From Syntrophobacter sp. SbD1 (GTDB taxonomy: Bacteria > Desulfobacterota > Syntrophobacteria > Syntrophobacterales > Syntrophobacteraceae), in assembly GCA_900290365.1 (NCBI GenBank), contig OMOE01000121.1, positions 43,251 through 79,556 on the forward strand: DNA of 36,306 nt. The letters run 5' to 3'. Positions 24,284-32,854 of the stretch are shown here, piece after piece. The notes under the pieces were generated by a model that searched no databases, had not been told where the DNA came from, and was given only the letters and a program-made list of their open reading frames with translations. The first letter of the stretch is position 1; each line of letters opens with the position of its first letter. The translations under genes and the position numbers were made by a program.

Positions 24284-24453
24284 GCGGGAAGCAGGAAGCG
24301 GGGGAAGCAGGAAGCAAGAAGCAGCGAGCGGTCTTCTTCCAGCTTCTTGCTCCTCGCTCCTTGCTTCCTGCTCCCATCTTCCCGCTTCCAGCTTCCTGTT
24401 CCCTGCTCCCCGCTCCCTGCTCCCCGCTCCCCGCTCCCCGCTCCCCGCTCTCT
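24284..24453. repeat. Heptanucleotide tandem element with inverted arms (GCAGGAA / GCTTCCT / GCTCCCC)
   Basis: Almost the whole 170 nt can be cut into 7-nt units starting with GC. The left arm is purine-rich (GCGGGAA, GCAGGAA, GCAAGAA, GCAGCGA). The right arm is pyrimidine-rich (GCTTCTT, GCTCCTC, GCTCCTT, GCTTCCT), followed by a run ending in four consecutive GCTCCCC units at 24419-24446. One left unit is 9 nt and two places are 14-nt double units. The left arm 24307-24329 is largely complementary to 24349-24371, so it would fold. It fills the acsE-ppdK gap. The minus-strand open frame through it is a by-product of the 7-nt period (ERGAGSG-type peptide repeat). Confidence 0.85.
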
Positions 24454-24548
24454 CATTAGTGCTTGAAAAGTTATGTTTAATGTGAAAAATTGCTTTGATC
24501 AGACCTGCCTGACATCGATTAGTGAAAAGTTTAAACAAGGGGGTTCCT

Positions 24549-27356
24549 ATGAGTAAGTACGTTTATTTTTTTGGAGATGGAAAAGCGGAGGGCGATGCCA
24601 AAATGAATACCCTCCTGGGCGGAAAGGGCGCTAACCTGGCAGAGATGGCGCAATTGGGCATCCCCGTGCCTCCTGGTTTCACTATCACTACCGATGTGTG
24701 CGCATACTATTACCAGAACGGCGGCGAGTATCCTGCCGAACTGAAGGGCCAGGTAGAAGAGGCCATGCACAGGCTTGAGGAACTCATGGGGCGAAAATTC
24801 GGCGATCCCGAGAATCCTCTGCTCGTCTCGGTTCGTTCCGGGGCAGCCCGCAGCATGCCCGGAATGATGGACACCATCCTCAACCTCGGCCTCAATGATC
24901 ATTCAGTGCAAGGTCTGATCAAGATGACCGGGGACGAACGGTTTGCCTATGATTGCTACCGTCGTTTTATATCTATGTATGGGGACGTGGTCCTCGGTTT
25001 GAAGCCCGAGTCAAAAGATTCGCACGATCCTTTTGACCTGTTGATCGAGGAAATGAGGAAAAACAACGGCGTTGAGTTCGACAATCAGCTTGCGGCAAGT
25101 GACCTCAAGGAATTGGTCGAAAAATACAAAGGCTTGATTCGCGGGCGCAAGAAAACCGAATTTCGTCACGATCCGTGGGATCAGCTCTGGGGCGCAATTA
25201 CTGCCGTTTTCGGATCATGGAACAACCCGCGTGCGATCGCTTATCGCGAAATAAACAATATCCCGGATTCCATGGGCACGGCTGTAAGCGTCCAATGCAT
25301 GGTGTTCGGGAACCTGGGAGATGATTGCGGCACGGGTGTTGGCTTTACGCGCAATCCGGCAACTGGCCGGAATGTGTTTTACGGCGAGTACCTGATAAAT
25401 GCCCAGGGAGAGGATGTCGTTGCGGGCATCAGGACGCCTCAGCCCATTAACAGAAGCCAGCAAGGCAGTTGCGGTGGGCAGTCGCTCGAAGAAACCATGC
25501 CCGAAATTTATGCCCAGCTCGATGCCATTCGGGAAAAGCTTGATCGCCATTACCGGGACATGCAGGATATCGAGTTTACTATTGAGAAGAATAAACTCTG
25601 GATGTTGCAGACGCGCACCGGCAAAAGAACGGGTTTCGCCTCGTTCAAGATAGCCGTGGATATGGCCAGGGAGGGCTTGATAAGCAAGGAAGAAGCCCTC
25701 ATGAGGGTGGACTCCGACCAGTTGGACCAGCTCCTGCGCCCCACTTTCGACCCCAAGGCTAAGATGGACGCCGTCAAGGACGGCACTTTGCTCGCCAGGG
25801 GGCTCAATGCAGGTCCAGGCGCCGCGACGGGCCGGGTGGTGTTCAACGCTCATGATGCCGAGGAATGGGCAAAGAGGGGCGAAGTGGTTATCCTCGTTCG
25901 CCTGGAAACTTCTCCGGAAGACATTCGCGGCATGAACGCCTCGCGCGGAATTCTGACCGCACGCGGCGGGAAGACCTCGCACGCGGCTCTTGTTGCCCGG
26001 CAGATGGGGAAGGTGTGCGTCGTTGGCTGCGGAGAGCTCGAAATAGACTACCACAACCGGAGGATGACCGTGGGCGACCGCGTCATCAGGGAAGGCCAGT
26101 ACCTCTCGCTCGACGGGAGCGCGGGAGAAGTCTTTGCCGGGCAGATCCCGACCAGGCCTTCGGACATCGAGCGCATAATCATCGACAAGAGCCTCGCGCC
26201 TCAGAGATCACAGATTTACCAGGACTATGTGGCCCTTATGGGGTGGGCAGACGAATCCAGGCGTATGGAGGTCTGGACCAACGCCGATCAGCCAAACCAG
26301 GCAGAGGACGCAATTGCATTCGGGGGCGAGGGGATCGGGCTCACCCGTACCGAACACATGTTTTTTCACGAGAACCGCATAGATGCGGTGCGCGAAATGA
26401 TTCTGGCCGAGGACCGCGCGGGGCGCGAGCGTGCACTGGCCAAGCTGCTGCCGATGCAGAAGGAAGATTTCAAGGCCCTTTTCAAGGTGATGAGGGATAA
26501 GCCGGTTACCATCCGGACGCTCGATCCGCCCCTCGATGAGTTCCTTCCCAAGAAGGAAGATGAAAAGGAAATTCGGAAGCTTGCGCTCAAGATGGGTGTT
26601 ACTTTCGAGCAGCTCCAGGCCAAGGTCAAAAACCTCGAAGAAGACAACCCGATGCTCGGTCATCGCGGATGCCGCCTGGGCGTCAGCTACCCGGAAATTA
26701 CCGCGATGCAGGTACGGGCCATAATGGAGGCCGCTTGTGAGATCTCCCGGGAAGGTATGGAGGTTCGCCCGTACATCATGATCCCCCTGGTCGGCCATGT
26801 GAGCGAGTTCAGGAACCAGAGGGAAGTCGTGGATGCCATAGCCGTCCAGGTCATGCAGGAATACGAGATCACTGTTGAATACCACGTCGGGACTATGATC
26901 GAGGTGCCGCGGGCAGCACTGACCGCCGACAAAATTGCCGAAGAGGCGGAATTTTTCTCCTTCGGCACCAACGACCTCACGCAAACCACTTACGGGCTCG
27001 ACCGCAACGGTTATGGCAGGTTCCTGCCCACCTACCTGGACAAGATCTGGGAACACGATCCGTTCAGCCGCCTCGACCGGGAAGGCGTTGGAGAGTTGAT
27101 GAAAATCGCGGTCGAAAAGGGACGCTCCGCCAGGCCCGGTCTCAAGATCGGCATTTGCGGCGAGCATGGAGGGGAGCCCAGTTCCGTAGAATTTTGCCAC
27201 CAGATCGGACTCGATTACGTGAGTTGCTCGCCCTCCAGAATTCCGATCGCGATCCTCGCCGCCGCCCAGGCCGCTATAAGAGAAAAACGCGCAAAGGAGG
27301 ATTCCGAATCTGTCCCGGCTCCGCCGATTGTGCAGGCAAAAAAGATGAGGCGTTAA
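24549..27356 (+). CDS. ppdK: Pyruvate, phosphate dikinase
   Basis: A protein of 935 residues, slightly longer than the usual 870-910. The extra part is mainly a polar C-terminal tail with Ser, Pro and Lys. ATG 24549 has GGGGG 5 nt upstream. The domains are in order: N-terminal ATP-grasp (about 1-350, with GGKGANLAEM and VSVRSGAARSMPGMMDTILNLG cut by short inserts), the swivelling phosphohistidine domain with H478 in GGKTSHAALVARQMG, and the C-terminal PEP/pyruvate barrel with C870 in GICGEHGGEP. It reversibly converts pyruvate, ATP and phosphate to PEP, AMP and pyrophosphate. Next to the acs operon it plausibly feeds pyruvate made from acetyl-CoA into gluconeogenesis. Its TAA overlaps the start of the next gene by one base. 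Confidence 0.96.
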   Translation: MSKYVYFFGDGKAEGDAKMNTLLGGKGANLAEMAQLGIPVPPGFTITTDVCAYYYQNGGEYPAELKGQVEEAMHRLEELMGRKFGDPENPLLVSVRSGAARSMPGMMDTILNLGLNDHSVQGLIKMTGDERFAYDCYRRFISMYGDVVLGLKPESKDSHDPFDLLIEEMRKNNGVEFDNQLAASDLKELVEKYKGLIRGRKKTEFRHDPWDQLWGAITAVFGSWNNPRAIAYREINNIPDSMGTAVSVQCMVFGNLGDDCGTGVGFTRNPATGRNVFYGEYLINAQGEDVVAGIRTPQPINRSQQGSCGGQSLEETMPEIYAQLDAIREKLDRHYRDMQDIEFTIEKNKLWMLQTRTGKRTGFASFKIAVDMAREGLISKEEALMRVDSDQLDQLLRPTFDPKAKMDAVKDGTLLARGLNAGPGAATGRVVFNAHDAEEWAKRGEVVILVRLETSPEDIRGMNASRGILTARGGKTSHAALVARQMGKVCVVGCGELEIDYHNRRMTVGDRVIREGQYLSLDGSAGEVFAGQIPTRPSDIERIIIDKSLAPQRSQIYQDYVALMGWADESRRMEVWTNADQPNQAEDAIAFGGEGIGLTRTEHMFFHENRIDAVREMILAEDRAGRERALAKLLPMQKEDFKALFKVMRDKPVTIRTLDPPLDEFLPKKEDEKEIRKLALKMGVTFEQLQAKVKNLEEDNPMLGHRGCRLGVSYPEITAMQVRAIMEAACEISREGMEVRPYIMIPLVGHVSEFRNQREVVDAIAVQVMQEYEITVEYHVGTMIEVPRAALTADKIAEEAEFFSFGTNDLTQTTYGLDRNGYGRFLPTYLDKIWEHDPFSRLDREGVGELMKIAVEKGRSARPGLKIGICGEHGGEPSSVEFCHQIGLDYVSCSPSRIPIAILAAAQAAIREKRAKEDSESVPAPPIVQAKKMRR

Positions 27357-28279
27357 TGAACACGATTCGTCTTCGCAGATCGATAATCTCGGTGCCGGCA
27401 AACCGTGAAAAGATGGTGAATAAGGCGTTTAACCTTGATGCCGACGTTATCATGCTCGATCTCGAAGATTCCGTGCCGATCGATGAAAAGGAGACGGCCC
27501 GCAAACGGGCCGTCTCCGCCTTCAGGGACCAGGAGTGGAAGGGAAAGGTCAGGTCGTGCCGCATCAACGGGATGAGTACGCCCTTTGCCTACCGGGACAT
27601 AATTGATATAGTTGAACAAGCGGGCGAATACATCGATACGATAGTTGTTCCAAAGGTCGATGACCCTGCGGAAATAAAGGCCATCGACTATCTTTTGACC
27701 CAGATAGAGTTGGGTATGGGTCTCAAGAGGCCAATCGGGATTGAAGCTTCAATAGAGACGGCGTTTGGAATGCTCAGAGCGGGAGAAATCGCCTTCAGCT
27801 CTCCGCGAGTTGAAACGCTCGTATTTGGTGTTGCTGATTACAGCGCCTCCCTGACCATGTTGAGCAAGGGCGTAAGCGGTCATGGCGAGTCAGAGGATTT
27901 CTACCCGGGTCACCGGTTCCATTTTCCGTTGAGCCGGATGGCGATGGCGGCGAAGGCCGCCGGCCTGTCGGCAATCGACGCGCCTTATGGAGATTATAAA
28001 GACCCCCAAGGACTGAGGCGTTCCTGCCAGATGAGCGCCTCCCTTGGCTATGACGGCAAATGGGTGATTCATCCGGACCAGATTGCAATTGTAAATGAGG
28101 TCTATTCTCCTTCGGAGGAGGATTTCCAACGCTCCGCAAAGATTTTGAAGGCCTATGAACAGGCCATGGCGACGGGAGCAGGTTCGCTCGCCCTGGATGG
28201 GAAAATGGTCGATGCGGCGTCCATACGCGTCGCCCGTTTGGTCTATGCTCAATGGGAAACAATTAACAGGCAAAAATGA
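27356..28279 (+). CDS. CitE/malyl-CoA lyase-like aldolase (HpcH/HpaI family)
   Basis: A protein of 307 residues. ATG 27356 overlaps the ppdK stop as TAATG; a much longer in-frame extension inside ppdK is rejected. The family's features are present: RRSIISVPANREKMV at the start, VIMLDLEDSVP (31-41), a VVPKV strand, the metal-binding acid region E130/E134 in GIEASIETAFG, and D161 in VADYSASL. The C-terminal WVIHPDQIAIVNEVYSP is typical of CitE and L-malyl-CoA/beta-methylmalyl-CoA lyases. Enzymes here cleave or form C-C bonds next to a CoA thioester, for example malyl-CoA to acetyl-CoA and glyoxylate. No CitD/CitF genes are near, so a stand-alone malyl- or citramalyl-CoA lyase is likelier than citrate lyase. 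Exact substrate is open. Confidence 0.88.
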   Translation: MNTIRLRRSIISVPANREKMVNKAFNLDADVIMLDLEDSVPIDEKETARKRAVSAFRDQEWKGKVRSCRINGMSTPFAYRDIIDIVEQAGEYIDTIVVPKVDDPAEIKAIDYLLTQIELGMGLKRPIGIEASIETAFGMLRAGEIAFSSPRVETLVFGVADYSASLTMLSKGVSGHGESEDFYPGHRFHFPLSRMAMAAKAAGLSAIDAPYGDYKDPQGLRRSCQMSASLGYDGKWVIHPDQIAIVNEVYSPSEEDFQRSAKILKAYEQAMATGAGSLALDGKMVDAASIRVARLVYAQWETINRQK

Positions 28280-29904
28280 AGCCCGGAACGCCAAAAATTA
28301 ATGATGCTCAGTCGTTCGAGCGTCACCAGGATGATTTGACCAGGCATCTGGAACTTCAGATTCTCTACGACATCTTCTCTGCTCTTTATAGTTCAACGCA
28401 TCTTAGGGATGTTCTCAAACGCGCTCTGTCCAATATCCTGGGGACCCTAAAGTTCAAAATGGGGTCCCTGTACCTGGTAAAAGAATCCAATGGTGAAAAA
28501 TGGCTGCTTGAGCTTTCAGCCCACCATGGGTTTTCGCCCACCCTGCTAAACAGCATACAGTTTCTCACATTGCCCGCAAAGACGTTGGCCAGGTACAACG
28601 ATAAGAACCCGATCCGGTGGTTTCCGATCTCAAGGATTGATTTTGCCCCCCTTCGCCAGCGCATGAAAGAGGAGGGAGTCAATGAAATCATCTGTATCCC
28701 GCTTATGTCCCACAACAATGTCGTCGGGCTTCTTTATGTAACAAACGACGGATCGTATAAGTTGGGGCCGGGGCAAGTCGAGCTTCTCAGGGCTATCGGA
28801 AACCAGCTCGGGGTTTCAATCCAGAATGCAAGGCTGTTCGATTCGGTGGAACGTGCGAAGTGCGAACTGGAGGTCAGCTTTGACGCAATTCAGGACGCCA
28901 TCTTCCTGGTTGATAACAGGATGCGGATTTATCGGGTGAATCGCACGAGCGAGATGGTTTACGGGCCGGAACTGGTCGGACAAAGATATACCCGGGTCCT
29001 CTACCGTACCGAGCAGCCCCCTGCCGACTGTCCCATCTGGGCGTGCCTCCAGGATGCTCAGCCTGTTCGCAGGCAGGGGCCTCATCCGCGCTGGGGAGGT
29101 TACTACCACTACCATGCGTTCCCGGTCTTAAACGTTTCCGGAGACCTCGAACGGGTGATCTATTATGAGAAGGACGCCACCGAGGCCAGAAAACTGGAAC
29201 AGCGTCTCCAACAGGTTGAGCGGCTAAAGGCGCTGGGGACACTGGCCGCAGGAGTTGCCCACGAAATTCGCAACCCTCTGGCTACTATAAACTTCAACTC
29301 CCAGATGCTCAGGCGCGAGCTGGAATTGAGACCGGCCCAGCAGGAGATGTTCGAGGACGTATTCGAACAGATACAGCGCATTGACCGGATCATTCAGCAG
29401 GTGCTCCATTTCGCCCGGCCCAGCGACCCTCAGTTCCTGCCGGTAGGCCTCAATGAGGTCGTGCACCGCTGCCTGGATATGTCAAAGATGTACCTCATAA
29501 AGGTCGGGGTGGAAGTCTCTGTTGATCTTTGGTCCGGCCTGCCTCCTATTGTCATGGATTTCAACCAGATCTGCCAGGTATTGATGAACCTGATTATCAA
29601 TTCCATCGAAGCGATGCCCGATGGCGGAAAATTGAGGATAAGCACTTTTTTGCATCAGGATCAGCGGCAAGTTTTCCAAATCCAGGATTCGGGGACCGGT
29701 ATTCTGGAAGAAGATAAAGGCCGCATCTTCGACCCATTCTTTACTCGAAAACCAGAGGGGACCGGAATGGGCCTCAGCATTTCAAGGCAGATAATAGAAA
29801 AGCACGGCGCCTTTATGGAACTCGATTCCAAGCCCGGGGAAGGGACCACATTCCGACTTATTTTTCCCCTGGAAACGAATCTGACGCCTGAGGAGGCCAC
29901 TTAG
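28276..29904 (+). CDS. Soluble GAF-PAS sensor histidine kinase
   Basis: A protein of 542 residues with no membrane segment. Its ATG overlaps the preceding stop as ATGA, so it is translationally coupled to the lyase gene. The order is: GAF domain (about 25-185, ending LLRAIGNQLGVSIQNARLF), a PAS domain (about 195-300, with DAIQDAIFLVDN and a CPIWAC cysteine pair), then HisKA with phospho-acceptor H329 in LAAGVAHEIRNPLA. The HATPase domain comes last (N-box LIINSIEAM, G1 DSGTGI, G2 GTGMGLSIS). It should autophosphorylate in response to a cytoplasmic signal. No response regulator is adjacent. The coupling to ppdK and the lyase suggests it senses a metabolite or redox state, but that is inference. 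Confidence 0.92.
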   Translation: MKPGTPKINDAQSFERHQDDLTRHLELQILYDIFSALYSSTHLRDVLKRALSNILGTLKFKMGSLYLVKESNGEKWLLELSAHHGFSPTLLNSIQFLTLPAKTLARYNDKNPIRWFPISRIDFAPLRQRMKEEGVNEIICIPLMSHNNVVGLLYVTNDGSYKLGPGQVELLRAIGNQLGVSIQNARLFDSVERAKCELEVSFDAIQDAIFLVDNRMRIYRVNRTSEMVYGPELVGQRYTRVLYRTEQPPADCPIWACLQDAQPVRRQGPHPRWGGYYHYHAFPVLNVSGDLERVIYYEKDATEARKLEQRLQQVERLKALGTLAAGVAHEIRNPLATINFNSQMLRRELELRPAQQEMFEDVFEQIQRIDRIIQQVLHFARPSDPQFLPVGLNEVVHRCLDMSKMYLIKVGVEVSVDLWSGLPPIVMDFNQICQVLMNLIINSIEAMPDGGKLRISTFLHQDQRQVFQIQDSGTGILEEDKGRIFDPFFTRKPEGTGMGLSISRQIIEKHGAFMELDSKPGEGTTFRLIFPLETNLTPEEAT

Positions 29905-29926
29905 TAATTACGAATTAAATCATACT

Positions 29927-29961
29927 CTTGCCTTGCGCTAGCTGAGGCAGGGGGGCTTTTT
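29927..29961 (+). terminator. Possible weak terminator after the kinase gene
   Basis: CTTGCCT (29927-29933) can pair with AGGCAGG (29945-29951) with one G-T pair around an 11-nt loop, and TTTTT follows at 29957 after a short GGGGC. Its place, 22 nt after the stop codon, fits a terminator for the ppdK-lyase-kinase transcript, but the stem is short. Confidence 0.35.
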
Positions 29962-30038
29962 CTTGCCGCCGCCGAAGGTAGCGGCGAACCTGGCCGGCGG
30001 TCCCACCGCCCCCGCCACTGTCTTAATCGGGATAGATC

Positions 30039-30809
30039 ATGAAAATCAAGTTCCTGGGTGTGGGATCGGCCTTTACCACAGCCGATTATTACCAGTCCAA
30101 CATGTTATTGACTGCCCGCAACGGCAGGAAAATGCTGATCGATTGTGGCAGCGATATACGCTTCTCTCTTGCTGAATGTGGCTTTGGACTCAGGGATTTT
30201 GGCGGACAAATCGACGCAATCTACATATCGCACCTTCACGCCGACCATATAGGCGGGCTGGAAGGGGTGGCGTTCAATACCATGTTTGATGCGCAAAGCC
30301 CCCAGTGCAAACTTTTCATTCCGCAGAGTCTGCGCAAAGACCTTTGGGAACATTGCCTGAAGGGCGGCCTCATGTGCGTGCAGGACAAAGAAGTGGACCT
30401 ATCGGATTACTTTGCCTGTTGCCCGATTGCGGAAAACGGGCCTTTCCGGTGGGAGGGCATTGATTTTTCCCTTGTCAAGATGCTTCACACAGGCCCGGGA
30501 TGCAAAAACGCTTACAGTTTCGGTCTGGTTATCACTCATGAGACCGGGAGCATCTTTATATCTACTGATGCTCAATTTCAGCCTGATTTGCTTGGTGAAA
30601 TCGCCGGCCGGGTTGAATTGATCTTCCACGACTGCGAGACAATGCACACACCCTCCGGGGTTCATGCTCATTATGACGATCTGTGCACCCTGCCTCTTAG
30701 CCTTAAACAGAAAATGTGGCTGTATCATTATCAGCCAAATCCCACGCGGGACCCGGGGGCGGAAGGGTTCAGAGGGTTTGTCGCAAAGGGGCAGGAGTTC
30801 GTTTTTTAG
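30039..30809 (+). CDS. Metallo-beta-lactamase-fold hydrolase (RNase Z-like group)
   Basis: A protein of 256 residues beginning with the strand MKIKFLGVGSAF. The metal-binding motif HxHxDH is complete as H65, H67, D69 and H70 in SHLHADHIGG. Later ligand candidates are the His in KMLHTGPG, the Asp in FISTDAQF and the His in IFHDCETM. The fold serves many hydrolases; the FLGVGSAF start and the HLHADH placement resemble the RNase Z/PhnP-like group. Substrate cannot be named. Only a weak GGGA precedes the ATG. Its last 4 nt overlap tail-to-tail with the epimerase gene. Confidence 0.88.
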   Translation: MKIKFLGVGSAFTTADYYQSNMLLTARNGRKMLIDCGSDIRFSLAECGFGLRDFGGQIDAIYISHLHADHIGGLEGVAFNTMFDAQSPQCKLFIPQSLRKDLWEHCLKGGLMCVQDKEVDLSDYFACCPIAENGPFRWEGIDFSLVKMLHTGPGCKNAYSFGLVITHETGSIFISTDAQFQPDLLGEIAGRVELIFHDCETMHTPSGVHAHYDDLCTLPLSLKQKMWLYHYQPNPTRDPGAEGFRGFVAKGQEFVF

Positions 30810-31831
30810 TCACTAATCCCGTAATATTGCTTGTACCAGTTTATGAAAGCCGATATCCCCTGACGCAAGGGGGTTCTGGCGCGAAAGCCAAAATCGCGCG
30901 CAATATCATCGGTATCCGCAAAGGTGTTCGGGACATCGCCGGGTTGCATGGGAAGAAAGTCTTTCAGAGCCTTCTTTTGAAGGCAATCCTCTATTACCGA
31001 TATAAATTCGAGGAGTTGGACAGGCTTGTTGTTTCCGATATTATAGATCCTGTAAGGAGCAAAACTGGCGCCGGGGTCCGGCCTTAGCCCGTTCCATTTC
31101 AGGTCGGGCGCAGGTGGATGATCGATGAGCCGCAGCACCGCTTCCACAACGTCATCGATATATGTAAAATCGCGGCTCATCAGACCGCTGTTGAATACCC
31201 TGATCGGTTCCCCGGTGAGAATTGCGCGTGTAAAAAGAAAAAGAGCCATGTCCGGACGTCCCCACGGACCATAGACCGTAAAAAAACGCAGACCCGTGGA
31301 TGGAATCCCGTATAAGTGGGCATAGGAGTGGGCCATTAGCTCGTTTGCTTTTTTTGTCGCCGCGTAAAGTGAAACGGGGTGGTCCACGTTATCGTGTACT
31401 GAGAAAGGGATTTTCTCGTTTGCCCCGTAAACCGAGCTCGATGAGGCGAAAACCAGATGCTTGACTCCGCTGAGCCTGCAACCCTCGAGCACGTTTAAGA
31501 ACCCGTCGATGTTACTCTGAATATAGGCGCGAGGATTGGTCAGGGAGTACCGCACTCCAGCTTGAGCGGCCATGTGAGCCACTATATCGAATGAATGCTC
31601 TGCGAAAAGCCTTTCAATGGAAGGATGGTCCTCCAAGCCAAGTTTGAAAAACTTGAACCCGGCATGCCTTGCAAGCAAAGAGAGTCGGTCTTGTTTGATC
31701 CTCACGTCATAATAATCGTTGAGGTTGTCAAGACCTGCCACAGGCAGACCCGCTTCAAGCATCTTCAAAGCTATGTGAAAACCGATAAAACCGGCTGCGC
31801 CTGTCACTAAAACTGGTTTCTGAAGATCCAT
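30806..31831 (-). CDS. NAD-dependent epimerase, probably UDP-glucuronate 4-epimerase
   Basis: A protein of 341 residues of the extended short-chain dehydrogenase family. The NAD-binding TGAAGFIG is at 10-17, the catalytic Ser region is FASSSSVYG near 130, and Y156 with K160 form YAATK. AGVRYSLTNPRAYIQSN and FLNVLEGC are hallmark stretches of UDP-glucuronate 4-epimerases (LspL/Cap1J type). RDFTYIDDVV and the C-terminal region complete the substrate domain. It would supply UDP-galacturonate for surface polysaccharide, in keeping with the export genes downstream. It converges on the hydrolase gene, sharing 4 nt. Confidence 0.9.
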   Translation of the reverse strand: MDLQKPVLVTGAAGFIGFHIALKMLEAGLPVAGLDNLNDYYDVRIKQDRLSLLARHAGFKFFKLGLEDHPSIERLFAEHSFDIVAHMAAQAGVRYSLTNPRAYIQSNIDGFLNVLEGCRLSGVKHLVFASSSSVYGANEKIPFSVHDNVDHPVSLYAATKKANELMAHSYAHLYGIPSTGLRFFTVYGPWGRPDMALFLFTRAILTGEPIRVFNSGLMSRDFTYIDDVVEAVLRLIDHPPAPDLKWNGLRPDPGASFAPYRIYNIGNNKPVQLLEFISVIEDCLQKKALKDFLPMQPGDVPNTFADTDDIARDFGFRARTPLRQGISAFINWYKQYYGISD

Positions 31832-32116
31832 CGTTGAGTTCCGTATGCACCTCTTCTACCTTATCAAGAATCCGCCCGGACCGGAAGAGAATTTTTTTTG
31901 GCCCGCCCCTATATCAGTAAATATCGAATATGTCAAGTGATATTCTAATATTAGGTATTGAATACCCCTTTTCTAACGTCATAATTCGACGTTTATCTTC
32001 TAACATCGACAGATACCGTGAAAAATAGTGGTTATTATCGTTGTGTAGTTTTGATAGCAGACTCTGCGTTCGCAGCCAATGTGACCGAGTTGGCGGAGCT
32101 GTATCTTCCCTGATAC
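31832..32116. other. Divergent intergenic region
   Basis: A 285-nt gap between the epimerase (minus) and the SNase-fold gene (plus), so it should hold both promoters. The part around 31910-31970 is very A/T-rich and contains an AATATC/GATATT inverted repeat. A run of eight or more T lies near 31893. No promoter could be assigned with confidence. Confidence 0.4.
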
Positions 32117-32686
32117 ATGGAGAGGAACAACGGCACTGTGAATATACCGCGTAAGCACAAAATCGTTTTCATCATTTTTGCAATACTGCTGGCCGGGTTA
32201 GCGCTACCGCAGGCTTCCGGGGCATATTCCGGCAGAGTTGTTGAAGTTCGCAAAGGAGATGTACTGATGGTTGATACCGGAGGCGTGGTGCAGGAAATCC
32301 GCCTCTATGGTGTTGCCTGCCCGGTCTTCGGGCAACCCTTTTATGACAAGGCGCGATTTTTGGTAAATCACTTATCACTTCAAAGAACCGTGGAGATCAC
32401 CCCTGTCTTCAAGGATGAGAATGGGGTCGAGAATGCACTTGTCCGGATAGAAGGGGTGAAGGATTACTTGAACAACCAACTCATAGGATATGGGTTGGCA
32501 TGGGTGAGACCATGCGACGCAAAATCGAGACTATGCACAGAATGGAAAAAGCAGGAGGAATTTGCGCAGATGAATTTCATCGGACTTTGGGCTCAACCGC
32601 CTGCAATTGCGCCATGGGAGTGGCAAAACGCTGAACGAAGGGAAATCTACGAGCGAGGCCTCAAGTCAAAAAATCAGCAGAAATAG
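32117..32686 (+). CDS. Secreted SNase (thermonuclease)-fold protein, active site incomplete
   Basis: A protein of 189 residues. The hydrophobic segment (about 16-33, ending QASGA) looks like a cleavable signal peptide. The mature part starts SGRVVEVRKGDVLMVDTGG and has IRLYGVACPVFGQPF where staphylococcal-nuclease proteins have xRLxGIDAPE. The Arg is kept, but the Asp/Glu calcium and base residues are not visible. The C-terminus APWEWQNAERR is typical of the family. It may be a non-catalytic binding domain or an altered nuclease in the periplasm. The start is uncertain: a GTG at 32138 with GGAGAGG upstream is an alternative. Confidence 0.75.
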   Translation: MERNNGTVNIPRKHKIVFIIFAILLAGLALPQASGAYSGRVVEVRKGDVLMVDTGGVVQEIRLYGVACPVFGQPFYDKARFLVNHLSLQRTVEITPVFKDENGVENALVRIEGVKDYLNNQLIGYGLAWVRPCDAKSRLCTEWKKQEEFAQMNFIGLWAQPPAIAPWEWQNAERREIYERGLKSKNQQK

Positions 32687-32693
32687 CTAACAA

Positions 32694-32721
32694 TTGGGCA
32701 GTTGTCAGTGGTCAGCGGGCA
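32694..32721. repeat. Short heptanucleotide run (GTTGTCA GTGGTCA GCGGGCA)
   Basis: Four 7-nt units, TTGGGCA, GTTGTCA, GTGGTCA and GCGGGCA, follow each other directly after the SNase-fold gene. GGTGGTCAGTGG also occurs inside the heptamer element near 11627-11638, so the loci may be related. Confidence 0.5.
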
Positions 32722-32854
32722 CGCGCGGCGAGAGTCAGAAAAAAATACGCGGCATCAAAGAAGAGGGGATGCGCATTGCAACTGTGATGATTATTGTGAT
32801 GCAGAATTCGCCATGTTCTCTTATCAGGAACAGCATACTATCGGGTAGGTCAAA

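Noticed and set aside
24284..24453. CRISPR array
   Set aside because: Units are 7 nt and contiguous with no unique spacers. The 72-nt spaced repeat at 3841/3913 also has only two copies with related, not unique, intervening sequence.
23437..24456. Minus-strand frame with ERGAGSG peptide repeats
   Set aside because: The peptide repeat is produced by the 7-nt DNA repeat at 24284-24453 and then runs antisense through acsE; no ribosome site.
26208..27401. Minus-strand open frame opposite the end of ppdK
   Set aside because: Antisense shadow of the conserved PEP-binding domain.
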